Of a stretch of DNA of 64,000 nucleotides, positions 1 through 8,801 are shown piece by piece (position 1 is the stretch's first letter; each line of letters starts with the position of its first letter). The translations under genes were made by a program, and so were the position numbers. The notes beneath the pieces were generated by a model. The model made no database searches and was not told the DNA's origin. It worked only from the letters and a program-made list of their open reading frames with translations. This stretch comes from Marinobacter sp. JH2. GTDB lineage: Bacteria > Pseudomonadota > Gammaproteobacteria > Pseudomonadales > Oleiphilaceae. The stretch is from NCBI RefSeq assembly GCF_004353225.1, contig NZ_CP037934.1:3224001-3288000 (forward strand), read 5' to 3'.

Positions 1-240
1 TTGGGCCGCAACTATGTGGACCACAGCGATTACACCCTGGTGCCCGGCCAGTTCAAGTTTGTGGAGTCGTTCGAGATCAGCGAAGACACCCGGTTTATCG
101 GTGTGATTGCTTTCTACGCATACCCTAACTTATCGCAGTGGAAGAAGGTGGTGAAGGTAGACCCCATTGGTGGCACCTACCATTTGCTGGTCAACCTGCG
201 CGAGCGGGAAGTAAAACTGACACGTTCGGATGAAAGCTGA
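1..240 (+). CDS. tssJ: T6SS outer-membrane lipoprotein TssJ, C-terminal part
   Basis: Only the last ~79 residues lie in the window; the 5' end, with the signal peptide and lipobox, is cut off. TssJ is the outer-membrane lipoprotein that joins TssM and TssL in the T6SS membrane complex. The visible part has the end-of-family pattern: a 'PGQ-KFVE' stretch, then 'IGVIAFY' and a terminal beta strand rich in charged residues. The stop codon TGA at 238-240 overlaps the ATG of tssK at 240 by one base. The assignment rests on this pattern and on its position directly before tssK, as in most T6SS loci. Confidence 0.8.
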   Translation: MGRNYVDHSDYTLVPGQFKFVESFEISEDTRFIGVIAFYAYPNLSQWKKVVKVDPIGGTYHLLVNLREREVKLTRSDES

Positions 241-1574
241 TGGCTGTTAGCAATCGAGTGGTCTGGAGTGATGGGCTATTCATCAAACCCCAGCACTTCC
301 AGCAACAACAACGGTATTTGGAACATCAGATCAACGAGCGCGCATTGGCGGTTTCCGACCACCTCTACGGCTTCAGCGATCTGGAGCTGAATGCGGAATA
401 CCTGAGTTTTGGCCGAGTGGGTCTGGTCCGGGCTACCGGATTGTTTCCGGACGGCACGCGCTTCAATCTGCCTCAAGACGATGTGATGCCTGAGCCGTTG
501 GAAATTACCGATGCGTCGGTGGCCAACCAGGTAGTGTATCTGGCGTTGCCGCTTGGGAGCGATTCTCTGGCGGAAGTGGAGTGGCCCGATGCACCGGTTG
601 CCGGGCGATTCCGGGCGTTGTCTGTCGAAATTCGCGATTTGCATTCCATTGATGGCGATGCCCACAGCATTGATATTGGGCGAGTGGCACCGCGTCTGAT
701 GCTAGAGCGGGAAGATCGCAGCGCCTACGCGGCTTTGGCCATTGGTCGAATTTTGGAAAAACGGCCAGACGGTAGCCTGGTGATGGACCCTAACTTCCTG
801 CCCACCATGCTCAGCGTGCGCGCAGCATCTCGTTTGCAGCGATTTGTGGGTGAAATGGCCGGGTTGATGCAGGAACGCGCCCGCAACATTGCCGAGCGGG
901 TGGGCGCGCCGGGGCAGGGCGGTGTGGCCGACGTGTCGGACTTCATGCTGCTGCAAATGCTAAACCGAGCGCATCCCAAGTTCATGCACTTGGCGCGTTT
1001 ACGTCAGTTGCATCCCGAGCGGCTTTACGAAGCGTTGCTGGAGCTGTGTGGTGAATTGGTGACCTTCACTGATGAAAGTCGGATGCCGCGGGAATATACC
1101 CCCTACGATCACGACCTGCCGGAAGGCTGTTTCAGCCCGCTGATGCAGGTGCTGCGACAAGCCCTGAGCACCGTGCTGGAGCCGCGAGCACTGTCTATTG
1201 CACTGCAGCAGCGCCAGTACGGGCTGACGGTAGCACCGGTTCAGGACGGTCAGTTGATCAAGGATGCCGAGTTCATTCTGGCGGTCAAAGCCGACATGCC
1301 ACTGGACGATCTGCGTAAGCAGTTCACCCAGCAGTGCAAAGTGGCGTCGGTGGAAAAAATACGGGATCTCATCAGCTTGCAGCTGCCGGGTATTCCGCTG
1401 TCGGCTTTGCCCGTGGCACCGCGCCAGCTGCCCTATCATGCAGGTTTTGTGTACTTCCGATTGGATGACCAGAGCCAAGCTTGGCAAATGCTCGATAACG
1501 CCAGTGGCTTTGCGTTCCACGTAGCGGGCAGTTATCCGGGGCTGGAAATGCAGTTCTGGGCAATCAGGAGCTAA
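240..1574 (+). CDS. tssK: T6SS baseplate protein TssK
   Basis: The 444-residue product has the usual TssK length. TssK is a trimeric cytoplasmic protein that docks the T6SS baseplate on the TssL-TssM membrane complex. The N-terminal signature 'GLFIKPQHFQQQ' (about residues 12-23) is the family's hallmark 'G-hh-PQHFQ' motif, and the C-terminal 'AGSYPGLEMQFWAI' is typical of the receptor-binding end. The start codon overlaps the end of tssJ and tssL begins 3 bases after the stop, so the genes are one transcription unit. No irregularity was seen. Confidence 0.95.
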   Translation: MAVSNRVVWSDGLFIKPQHFQQQQRYLEHQINERALAVSDHLYGFSDLELNAEYLSFGRVGLVRATGLFPDGTRFNLPQDDVMPEPLEITDASVANQVVYLALPLGSDSLAEVEWPDAPVAGRFRALSVEIRDLHSIDGDAHSIDIGRVAPRLMLEREDRSAYAALAIGRILEKRPDGSLVMDPNFLPTMLSVRAASRLQRFVGEMAGLMQERARNIAERVGAPGQGGVADVSDFMLLQMLNRAHPKFMHLARLRQLHPERLYEALLELCGELVTFTDESRMPREYTPYDHDLPEGCFSPLMQVLRQALSTVLEPRALSIALQQRQYGLTVAPVQDGQLIKDAEFILAVKADMPLDDLRKQFTQQCKVASVEKIRDLISLQLPGIPLSALPVAPRQLPYHAGFVYFRLDDQSQAWQMLDNASGFAFHVAGSYPGLEMQFWAIRS

Positions 1575-1577
1575 ATA

Positions 1578-2399
1578 ATGACCAATGCACCGGTAATGGA
1601 TCGACCAAACACCACCACGGGCTCAGGTGATAGTGCATTCAGTGATTTGTTATTCGCGGACCCCGATAACACCGGTCGCCGTGCCGAAGTGGGGGATACC
1701 CATTTTCAGCTTCGCGGGCTGGAAGAAAATCGCTTGATTGATGCCAGTACACCGTTGTTGGGGCTGGTTATCCGGGTTCGCCGGTTGGCCGATTTTCACG
1801 ATGTGGAAAACTTGTACCAGCAGGTTGTTGATGAGGTGGCGGCCATTGACCGCGAACTGATCGAACAAGGCCATGAACGGCCCATCGTGGTGGCTTATCG
1901 CTATGTGCTCTGTGCCTTTATCGACGAAGCGGTATTGGGCACGAATTGGGGCGCACACAGCGTGTGGTCGCAGCACTCGTTACTCTCGCGTTTCCATAAC
2001 GAAACCTGGGGCGGCGAAAAAGTGTTCGCCATTCTGGCTCGCATGGAGAAAGAGCCGGAACGCTACCGCGACATGCTCGGGTTCATCTATCTGTGCCTGT
2101 GTCTGGGCTTTGAAGGTCGCTACAAGGTCATGGAAAGTGGCCGTGATGAGTACCAGCAAATCCTTCGCGGCTTGTACGAACAGCTGCGCGACCTGCGCGG
2201 AGATCGTGATCCAAAGCCACTGGCCGATGCCTCGGAAAATGTGGTCCCAGCACGTAACCGCTTGCGGACAGGCATGCCAATTTGGCTTATCACCGGCGCT
2301 TTAACGGCGGCGATGGTCGGAATTTATCACTTGTATAACGTAGCGCTGAACGAACGCATCAGGGATGTGCTCAGCGTACTGGAACAACTACCGAAATAA
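1578..2399 (+). CDS. tssL: T6SS inner-membrane protein TssL (DotU/IcmH family)
   Basis: This 273-residue protein is the IcmH/DotU component that bridges the baseplate and TssM. It has a cytoplasmic helical domain (about residues 40-215) with the family patterns 'YVLCAFIDEAVL' and 'LGFEGRY'. A single C-terminal membrane segment covers residues 233-257, giving the usual N-in topology. There is no peptidoglycan-binding OmpA extension after the membrane segment, so this is the short TssL type. It follows tssK by 3 bases and is followed within about 10 bases by clpV. Confidence 0.95.
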   Translation: MTNAPVMDRPNTTTGSGDSAFSDLLFADPDNTGRRAEVGDTHFQLRGLEENRLIDASTPLLGLVIRVRRLADFHDVENLYQQVVDEVAAIDRELIEQGHERPIVVAYRYVLCAFIDEAVLGTNWGAHSVWSQHSLLSRFHNETWGGEKVFAILARMEKEPERYRDMLGFIYLCLCLGFEGRYKVMESGRDEYQQILRGLYEQLRDLRGDRDPKPLADASENVVPARNRLRTGMPIWLITGALTAAMVGIYHLYNVALNERIRDVLSVLEQLPK

Positions 2400-2409
2400 G
2401 GACATCACT

Positions 2410-5037
2410 GTGATTCGGGTAGAACTACCGGCGCTGATCGGGCGCCTTAACGAGATTTCCCGTCAGGCTCTGGAAGGGTCTGCCGCGCTGTGCATCAGCC
2501 GGCAAGGGGCGGAAATTACGCCGGCACACTTGCTGTTCAAACTGCTGGAAACGCCGTTTTCCGATGTGCGTCAGATTCTGGAACAAACCGGCATCAACTA
2601 TCAGGAACTGCAGCCGCTGGTAGGCGACAGCCTGAACGGCGAGCCACAAAGCGCTGAGCCATACCCATCCTTTTCACCCTTGCTGGTGGAACTGATGCAG
2701 GATGCTTGGCTGCTGGCCTCAACCGAACTCGGCCACAGCGATTTGCGTTCTGGTGCCTTGTTTCTGGCGTTGTTGATGAACGCCGATCGCTATCTGATGC
2801 CGCGAGTTGCACAGGCCTTGGTGGACATCAATCGCGAACAACTGCGTAAGCAGTTCGACCGGCTCACCGACGGTTCGGTGGAGCGCCCGCAGCTGGCAGA
2901 GAATGGTTCGGTCAAACCAGCCGCCGATGCCGACATGGACCCGCTCACGCGTTACGCCACTGACTTCACCAAACTGGCCCGGAACGAAAAACTCGACCCT
3001 GTGGTATGCCGGGATGCCGAAATTGACCAGATGATCGACATTCTATGCCGTCGCCGTAAGAACAACCCCATCGTGGTAGGTGATGCCGGTGTGGGCAAAA
3101 GCGCTGTGGTCGAAGGGCTGGCCCTGCGAGTCGTTAGTGGCAACGTCCCTGACCGCCTGAAAAACGTCGAACTCTGGACCCTAGACATGGGCGCGCTGCA
3201 AGCCGGCGCGTCGGTGAAAGGCGAATTTGAGAAACGCCTGAAAGGCGTCATCGAAGCGGTCAAAGGCTCAGCCACCCCGATCATCCTGTTCATCGACGAA
3301 GCCCACACCTTGATTGGCGCGGGTAACAGCGAGGGTGGTTCAGACGCTGCTAATCTGCTGAAACCCGCATTGGCTCGCGGTGAGCTGCGCACCATCGCCG
3401 CCACTACATGGCGCGAGTACAAAAAATACTTCGAAAAAGACCCGGCCCTGAGCCGGCGCTTCCAGCCGGTCGCTTTGGATGAGCCCACGCCGGGTGAGGC
3501 TGTTCACATCCTGCGTGGTTTGCGCACCGTCTACGAAAAAGCCCACAAAGTCTTGGTAGCCGACAGTGCTTTAAAAGCCTCAGCCGAAATGTCGGCCCGT
3601 TATCTGGCTGGACGCCAGTTGCCGGACAAAGCCATCGACGTATTGGACACCGCCTGCGCCCGCGTCAGCCTGAACCTGAGCACTCCGCCTCGCCGATTGA
3701 GCCACGTGCGCAGCGAACTGCACCAAATGGCTATGGAGCAAGAGCTGTTGAGTCGGGAACACACGCTTGGCCAAGCGGTTGATAGCGAACGAGAGCAGGC
3801 GCTGGAACAGCGCATTGACGAGCTTACCGCTGAGGCCGGAGCCCTGGAGCAAAGCTGGAACGACCAGCGAGAGCTGGTGGCTCGTTTGGTCGAAATCCGC
3901 GAACAATTGCTGACTGGAGAAGTGCCGGAAGTTCTGGAAGCAACGACCGATGCCGACAACGAAGAGCGCCCGGATCTGAAAAGCGAAGCCGCAGCCATTG
4001 AACAGGAACTGGCTGAACTCCAAGCCGACGAACCGCTGGTTCACGCCCGCGTTGATGCTCGCCAAGTGGCCGAAGTCATCGCCGACTGGACCGGTATTCC
4101 GGTCAACCGCATGACCACCGACGAGCTGGAAAAAATCACCCACTTGCCGGAATACCTACAGGCCCACATCAAAGGCCAGGACACCGCCATCGATTGCTTG
4201 CATCAGCACCTGCTGACCGCCCGCGCCGACCTGCGCCGGCCCGGCCGCCCCATGGGTGCCTTCCTGCTGGTTGGCCCGAGTGGTGTAGGGAAAACTGAAA
4301 CCGTGGTGCAGCTGGCCGAACTGCTCTACGGCGGCCGACAGTTCCTCACCACCATCAACATGTCTGAGTACCAGGAAAAACACACCGTTTCCCGCCTGAT
4401 TGGCTCACCCCCGGGATACGTTGGCTTTGGCGAAGGCGGCATCCTTACCGAAGCCATCCGCCAGAAACCTTATTCGGTGGTGTTGCTGGACGAAGTCGAA
4501 AAAGCCCACCCGGAAGTCCTTAACCTGTTCTATCAGGCCTTTGACAAAGGCGAACTGGCAGATGGGGAAGGACGGTTGATCGACTGCAAAAACGTGGTCT
4601 TCTTCCTGACCTCCAACCTTGGCTACCAGACCATCGTTAACCACGCCGAAGAGCCGGAAAAGATCGAAGAAGCGCTCTACCCGGAACTGGCCAACTTCTT
4701 CAAACCGGCCCTGCTGGCGCGCATGGAAGTGGTGCCCTACCTGCCGTTGGGCGAAGACACCCTCAACCGCATCGTGGGCGATAAACTCCAGCGCCTGGCT
4801 GACCAAATCACGGCCCGTTACCACACCGAAGTAGAGTTGGACGACGGCCTGGTAGAAGCCATCCGAAGCCGCGCCACCCGAAGCGAAAACGGTGCACGGA
4901 TGCTGGAATCGATCATCGAAGGTGAATTGCTGCCACCGGTATCCTTGGCGCTGCTGGAAAAACTGGCGGCAAGAGAGCCGGTGACCAAGGTCACCTTGGG
5001 CGTGAACGACGGAAAGTTCACGGGAATAGTGGCTTAG
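2410..5037 (+). CDS. clpV: T6SS sheath-recycling AAA+ ATPase ClpV/TssH
   Basis: ClpV (875 residues from the GTG start) unfolds the contracted TssB/TssC sheath so that it can be reused. An N-terminal Clp repeat domain is followed by two AAA+ modules. Walker A1 'GDAGVGKS' lies near residue 224 and Walker B1 'ILFIDEAH' near 291; Walker A2 'GPSGVGKT' lies near 621 and Walker B2 'LLDEVEKAH' near 690. A coiled-coil insertion sits between them. An in-frame ATG at 2365 lies inside tssL. I prefer GTG 2410 because TAAGGA lies 8 bases upstream and the sequence 'VIRVELPALIGRLN' matches the usual ClpV N-terminus. Confidence 0.95.
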   Translation: MIRVELPALIGRLNEISRQALEGSAALCISRQGAEITPAHLLFKLLETPFSDVRQILEQTGINYQELQPLVGDSLNGEPQSAEPYPSFSPLLVELMQDAWLLASTELGHSDLRSGALFLALLMNADRYLMPRVAQALVDINREQLRKQFDRLTDGSVERPQLAENGSVKPAADADMDPLTRYATDFTKLARNEKLDPVVCRDAEIDQMIDILCRRRKNNPIVVGDAGVGKSAVVEGLALRVVSGNVPDRLKNVELWTLDMGALQAGASVKGEFEKRLKGVIEAVKGSATPIILFIDEAHTLIGAGNSEGGSDAANLLKPALARGELRTIAATTWREYKKYFEKDPALSRRFQPVALDEPTPGEAVHILRGLRTVYEKAHKVLVADSALKASAEMSARYLAGRQLPDKAIDVLDTACARVSLNLSTPPRRLSHVRSELHQMAMEQELLSREHTLGQAVDSEREQALEQRIDELTAEAGALEQSWNDQRELVARLVEIREQLLTGEVPEVLEATTDADNEERPDLKSEAAAIEQELAELQADEPLVHARVDARQVAEVIADWTGIPVNRMTTDELEKITHLPEYLQAHIKGQDTAIDCLHQHLLTARADLRRPGRPMGAFLLVGPSGVGKTETVVQLAELLYGGRQFLTTINMSEYQEKHTVSRLIGSPPGYVGFGEGGILTEAIRQKPYSVVLLDEVEKAHPEVLNLFYQAFDKGELADGEGRLIDCKNVVFFLTSNLGYQTIVNHAEEPEKIEEALYPELANFFKPALLARMEVVPYLPLGEDTLNRIVGDKLQRLADQITARYHTEVELDDGLVEAIRSRATRSENGARMLESIIEGELLPPVSLALLEKLAAREPVTKVTLGVNDGKFTGIVA

Positions 5038-5105
5038 GTTAACTGTGAAGTAGCTCAACCCCACGGTGTGCGGGCAGCGATCTCCATTTAGAAGGAACGA
5101 TAGCA

Positions 5106-6680
5106 ATGGGACGGATGCAGAGGGAACTGCACACCGGCATAGAACTAGCGGTAGCACTGATCAAGCAGGACACACTTCCTGCCTTGCTCGACACAGCCAC
5201 CCGCCAACTCGAAAACGCCTTTGGCCTCAGCAAATGCTGGGCCCTAGAACTCGACCTCAGTGGCCGAACACTCCACTGTGGCCAGTTAGGTGATGCCAGC
5301 GAATTCGACTGTGGCGACTTCAGCCACCCCTTCGCTCACGTACTGCAAACCGGAAAGCCGCGCGAACTCACCCGCGCTGCCAGCTACCGGCTTGACCACA
5401 CCGGCTTCCAAACCCTGTTCGAACACAGCGATCGCCCCAGAAGCCTCTGGCTTGAACCGCTCACCGGCGCAGACGGCCGCACCCTCGGCGTACTCGCCCT
5501 GTGCGGCGACCACGACGACTGGCAAGCCATCGTTGGTCAATCCCTGTACATCGGCCTGAAACAACTGCTGGTGCATCAATGGATCAGCCAACTGCAAACC
5601 CGCGACCAGGTTTGGCAGCGGCGCATGCTCAAACGCTCACTGGACCACCTGCACGATGCCGAAAGCGTGCGCCAGCGCTGCCAGCAACTATCCCGCAGCT
5701 TGGTGGGCAACTCTGAAGCTATGACTAACCTCCGGGCACAAGTCGTGCGCGCTGCCAGCAGCCAGCTTTCGGTGCTGATCCAAGGAGAAACCGGGTGTGG
5801 TAAAGACGTGGTCGCCCGAGGCATTCACGAGCTATCCGAGCGCGCGACGGGCCCGATGGTCGTGGTGAACTGCGCTGCTATCCCGGACACCCTGTTGGAA
5901 AGCGAACTCTTTGGCCACACCAAAGGCGCGTTCTCGGGTGCCGATCAAGCCAAAGAAGGGCTACTGGCTCAAGCCAATGGCGGCACCCTGTTCCTCGATG
6001 AAATTGGCGACATGCCTATAGCCCTGCAGTCCAAATTATTGCGGGTTCTGGAAAGCCGACAGTTCCGCCCCCTAGGCGCACGGGAAGAGCGGTTTTCCGA
6101 CTTCCGTCTGGTGGCTGCAACTCACCAACCGCTGCAGCAAGGCATCGATGACGGTCTGTTCCGCCGGGACCTGTTCTACCGCCTCAGTCAGTTCCCGCTG
6201 CGGGTGATTCCCCTTCGCGAACGTACCGACGATCTCGAAGCGCTGAGCCGGCATTTCATCCGGCTCTACGTTGAACGGGAGGGCAGTGGGCCGCTGGGTA
6301 TCAGCAGCCACGCATTGAAGCGACTGGCAGGCTATGACTTTCCCGGCAACGTGCGGGAATTACGCAACATCATTGAACTGGCGTGTCTGCAAACCGCCGC
6401 CAACGGCGATATCCAGCCCGAGACCTTGCGGTTGGATGACCTGCTGATGGACGCCGGGCCCGCAGCCCCTGCGGTAGCGGAGCCGGTGACGATTCCGGGG
6501 ATCCCCATGGCCGAAGAAATTCGAGATCTGAAAGCCGCCGCGCAGGCATTCGAAGCGGCCATCATTCGCGAGCGCCTGCAGCAATACCGGGGCAACCGGG
6601 CCCAAGCTGCCGAGAGTTTGGGGTTACCCAAGCGCACGCTGGCCCATAAATGTCTGAAGTATCAGGTAACCGACTTATGA
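5106..6680 (+). CDS. vasH: Sigma-54-dependent transcriptional activator of T6SS (VasH-like)
   Basis: The 524-residue protein has an N-terminal GAF-like sensory region (about 20-170), a central AAA+ sigma-54 interaction domain and a Fis-type helix-turn-helix at about 492-520. Walker A 'GETGCGKD' is near residue 226, the sigma-54 contact loop reads GAFSGA near 274 where GAFTGA is commonest, and Walker B '[10 protein letters not shown]' is near 294. In Vibrio cholerae, VasH activates hcp/vgrG transcription with sigma-54, and the neighbourhood here is the same. AAGGA lies 8 bases before the ATG. The stop codon overlaps vasI as ATGA. A -24/-12-like site before vgrG at 12432 is a possible target. 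Confidence 0.9.
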   Translation: MGRMQRELHTGIELAVALIKQDTLPALLDTATRQLENAFGLSKCWALELDLSGRTLHCGQLGDASEFDCGDFSHPFAHVLQTGKPRELTRAASYRLDHTGFQTLFEHSDRPRSLWLEPLTGADGRTLGVLALCGDHDDWQAIVGQSLYIGLKQLLVHQWISQLQTRDQVWQRRMLKRSLDHLHDAESVRQRCQQLSRSLVGNSEAMTNLRAQVVRAASSQLSVLIQGETGCGKDVVARGIHELSERATGPMVVVNCAAIPDTLLESELFGHTKGAFSGADQAKEGLLAQANGGTLFLDEIGDMPIALQSKLLRVLESRQFRPLGAREERFSDFRLVAATHQPLQQGIDDGLFRRDLFYRLSQFPLRVIPLRERTDDLEALSRHFIRLYVEREGSGPLGISSHALKRLAGYDFPGNVRELRNIIELACLQTAANGDIQPETLRLDDLLMDAGPAAPAVAEPVTIPGIPMAEEIRDLKAAAQAFEAAIIRERLQQYRGNRAQAAESLGLPKRTLAHKCLKYQVTDL

Positions 6681-7318
6681 CCCTGAAAGACCAAACACGA
6701 GCCGGGCTCACCGGCCTTGTGCTTCTGCTGATGAGCAGTGTCGGGCAAGCGGACGTCCGCCTAAGTGATGCTCAGGCCTGTACCGAGGAGCCCAATCGAT
6801 TGGCTCGATTGGCGTGTTTTGATGAGGTGTTTGCTACCCCCCTGGCGCGATACGAAACCGGCACCAGCGGTGCGGTGATTCGCCAGCCCGAACGTTGGCG
6901 TCAGGCCTTTTCGCAAGCGGGTCAAAACGATGCCAGTGGTCCGATCTACCGCAATACCGGCTCGGCCGCCGGGCACATGGTCACGGTAGCCGCTTTGGGG
7001 GCTCAGCCCCCCAGGCCGGTACTGACACTTCAGTGCCACAACAACATCACGGAACTGACGGTGATGCTGCCCAAACCGATCAGCCGGGAGCGTGTAGACG
7101 TGGCGCTGGCATCGGCACCCAACCAGTGGCGGGTGCGGGATGAAGGCCTAGTGGTAAGTGCTGGCCGCGGCCTGCCGGCAATACGTTCGGTGCTTGAAAT
7201 CGTGCACCAGCCAGATGTTCGTATTCAGGCAGACATACCGGAGCTGGATGGCTTGTTGTTTGACCTGACCGGTTACCGCGACGCCATTAGCCCTCTGCGA
7301 CAAGCCTGTGGCTGGTGA
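6677..7318 (+). CDS. vasI: T6SS-associated protein VasI
   Basis: This is a 213-residue exported protein of the VasI family, which occurs beside vasH and tssA in vas-type loci. Its exact role is not established. An N-terminal signal peptide (about residues 1-27, hydrophobic 'TGLVLLLMSSVGQA') precedes a short 'C-x13-RLACFDEVF' stretch typical of the family and a beta-rich C-terminal half. The ATG at 6677 overlaps the vasH stop as ATGA. An in-frame ATG at 6650 lies deeper inside vasH and would spoil the signal peptide, so 6677 is preferred. tssA begins 10 bases downstream. Confidence 0.82.
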   Translation: MTLKDQTRAGLTGLVLLLMSSVGQADVRLSDAQACTEEPNRLARLACFDEVFATPLARYETGTSGAVIRQPERWRQAFSQAGQNDASGPIYRNTGSAAGHMVTVAALGAQPPRPVLTLQCHNNITELTVMLPKPISRERVDVALASAPNQWRVRDEGLVVSAGRGLPAIRSVLEIVHQPDVRIQADIPELDGLLFDLTGYRDAISPLRQACGW

Positions 7319-7328
7319 GGAGAGTGCT

Positions 7329-8768
7329 ATGCAAGTGATTGAACAGCATCCATACGTTGATCAGGTTCTCACCGCCATTCCAGGGGACTCCGGTGTGGGT
7401 GATAGCCTTGCCGATGATTCCGTACTGGAATTTCTGGAAGACGAAGTGATGAAAGTGGGCTCGCTGGCTCACAACGACATCAATTGGCAAAAAGTGCAGA
7501 GCGAATCTCTGCAATTGCTGGCAGACCGCAGCAAGGACCTGAAAGTGCTTGGCTTTTTCATGCTGAGTTTGCAGCAGGGAAAAGATGGCGAGCACTTCGC
7601 CCTGTCCTTGTATCTGTTGCATCGGGTGTTGGATGACTGGTGGGAAAATGCGTGGCCCTATCCGGGTGCCAAGGGGCAGCGGGCCCGCAAAATGCTGTTC
7701 ATCCAGATTGTGCAGCGTGCGGTTAAAACCGTGGATGGTCTGGGGTTTGATGCCAGCGTGGGTGATGGGCGACAGTTTTGTCTGGACCTGATTGCCAAGC
7801 TGGATGAGCAGGCGCGGAACCGGGATTTACCGGATGACCCGCTGTTCGAATTGAAACGGGCTGTGGATAAGTTGCCAAAGCCGGATCAAAGCAGTAGCCA
7901 GCAACTGGCTTCAACGGTTGCGACGGAAAGTCCCGCACAAACGCAATCTGCTCAATCGCCGGCACAGTCAACTGCGGCTCCGGCGGCCTTGGGCAATCTT
8001 ACTCTGGACCCGGGCAACGAACGAGCAACCCGCCAAAGCTTGCTGAAAGTGGCGGAGCTGTTGACCAGCACCGAGCCGGAGAACCCCTTGGGCTATCAAC
8101 TGCGCCGCTATGCCATTTGGCAAAGCATCACCAGCCTACCGCCGACACGGGATGGCATTCGTACCGACTTGGCCGCCGTCAGTGCAGACCGGGTTGCGGA
8201 CTACAAAGAAGCGCTGGAAAAAACGCCCGACAATGATTTGTGGCAGCGCATCGAACAGAGCTTGTCTGTAAGCCCGTTCTGGCTCGATGGCCATTGGCTG
8301 AGCGCCCGCGCCGCCCAAGTTTTAGGCCTTAACCACTGCGCAGAAGCAATTCGAGACGCGTTGAAACAGTTCGTAGAGCAGTTACCGAAAATCGCGGAGC
8401 TGACCTTCAACGACCATACACCGTTTCTCAGTGAACAAGCGGCCGAGTGGATGCATACCGTCCCGGCTTCTGCCAAAGCCGGTGGGGGCCGTTCAAACCC
8501 CTGGGAGCAGGCTTTGGAAACGGCGCTCGAGTTGGTGCAGCAGAATCAGTTGTCGTCTGCTCTGGAACTACTGGAGCAAGGTTTGGCCGACGCCCGTGAG
8601 CCCAGAGAGAAATTCTACTGGCGCCTGACGACGGCAAAACTGATGAAAGAAAGCGGCCTGAAAGCCATGGCTGCACAACAAATTCAGGACCTGCAAGGGC
8701 AGGTTCAAGGGTTGGTTCTTGAAGACTGGGAACCGGCTTTGATCAAACAAATGGAACGGCTGGCGTAA
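7329..8768 (+). CDS. tssA: T6SS protein TssA (ImpA/VasJ family)
   Basis: TssA proteins organise baseplate assembly and sheath polymerisation, or cap the sheath. This 479-residue protein has an N-terminal ImpA domain containing 'RVLDDWWENAWPYPGAKGQRARK' fragments, an Ala/Ser/Gln-rich linker around residues 185-222, and a helical C-terminal half ending in 'WEPALIKQMERLA'. The length and long C-terminal part fit the VasJ-type TssA. GAGGAG lies about 7 bases before ATG 7329; an upstream in-frame start at 7308 falls inside vasI and has no site of its own. tssM follows after about 30 bases. Confidence 0.88.
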   Translation: MQVIEQHPYVDQVLTAIPGDSGVGDSLADDSVLEFLEDEVMKVGSLAHNDINWQKVQSESLQLLADRSKDLKVLGFFMLSLQQGKDGEHFALSLYLLHRVLDDWWENAWPYPGAKGQRARKMLFIQIVQRAVKTVDGLGFDASVGDGRQFCLDLIAKLDEQARNRDLPDDPLFELKRAVDKLPKPDQSSSQQLASTVATESPAQTQSAQSPAQSTAAPAALGNLTLDPGNERATRQSLLKVAELLTSTEPENPLGYQLRRYAIWQSITSLPPTRDGIRTDLAAVSADRVADYKEALEKTPDNDLWQRIEQSLSVSPFWLDGHWLSARAAQVLGLNHCAEAIRDALKQFVEQLPKIAELTFNDHTPFLSEQAAEWMHTVPASAKAGGGRSNPWEQALETALELVQQNQLSSALELLEQGLADAREPREKFYWRLTTAKLMKESGLKAMAAQQIQDLQGQVQGLVLEDWEPALIKQMERLA

Positions 8769-8801
8769 CCGCCACACGCATTAAACGCAGGAATGGAAAC
8801 C

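Noticed and set aside
999..1520. Long minus-strand open frame inside tssK
   Set aside because: It is antisense to a well-supported TssK frame, lacks a ribosome site and has no recognisable domain; GC-rich genes often leave such open antisense frames.
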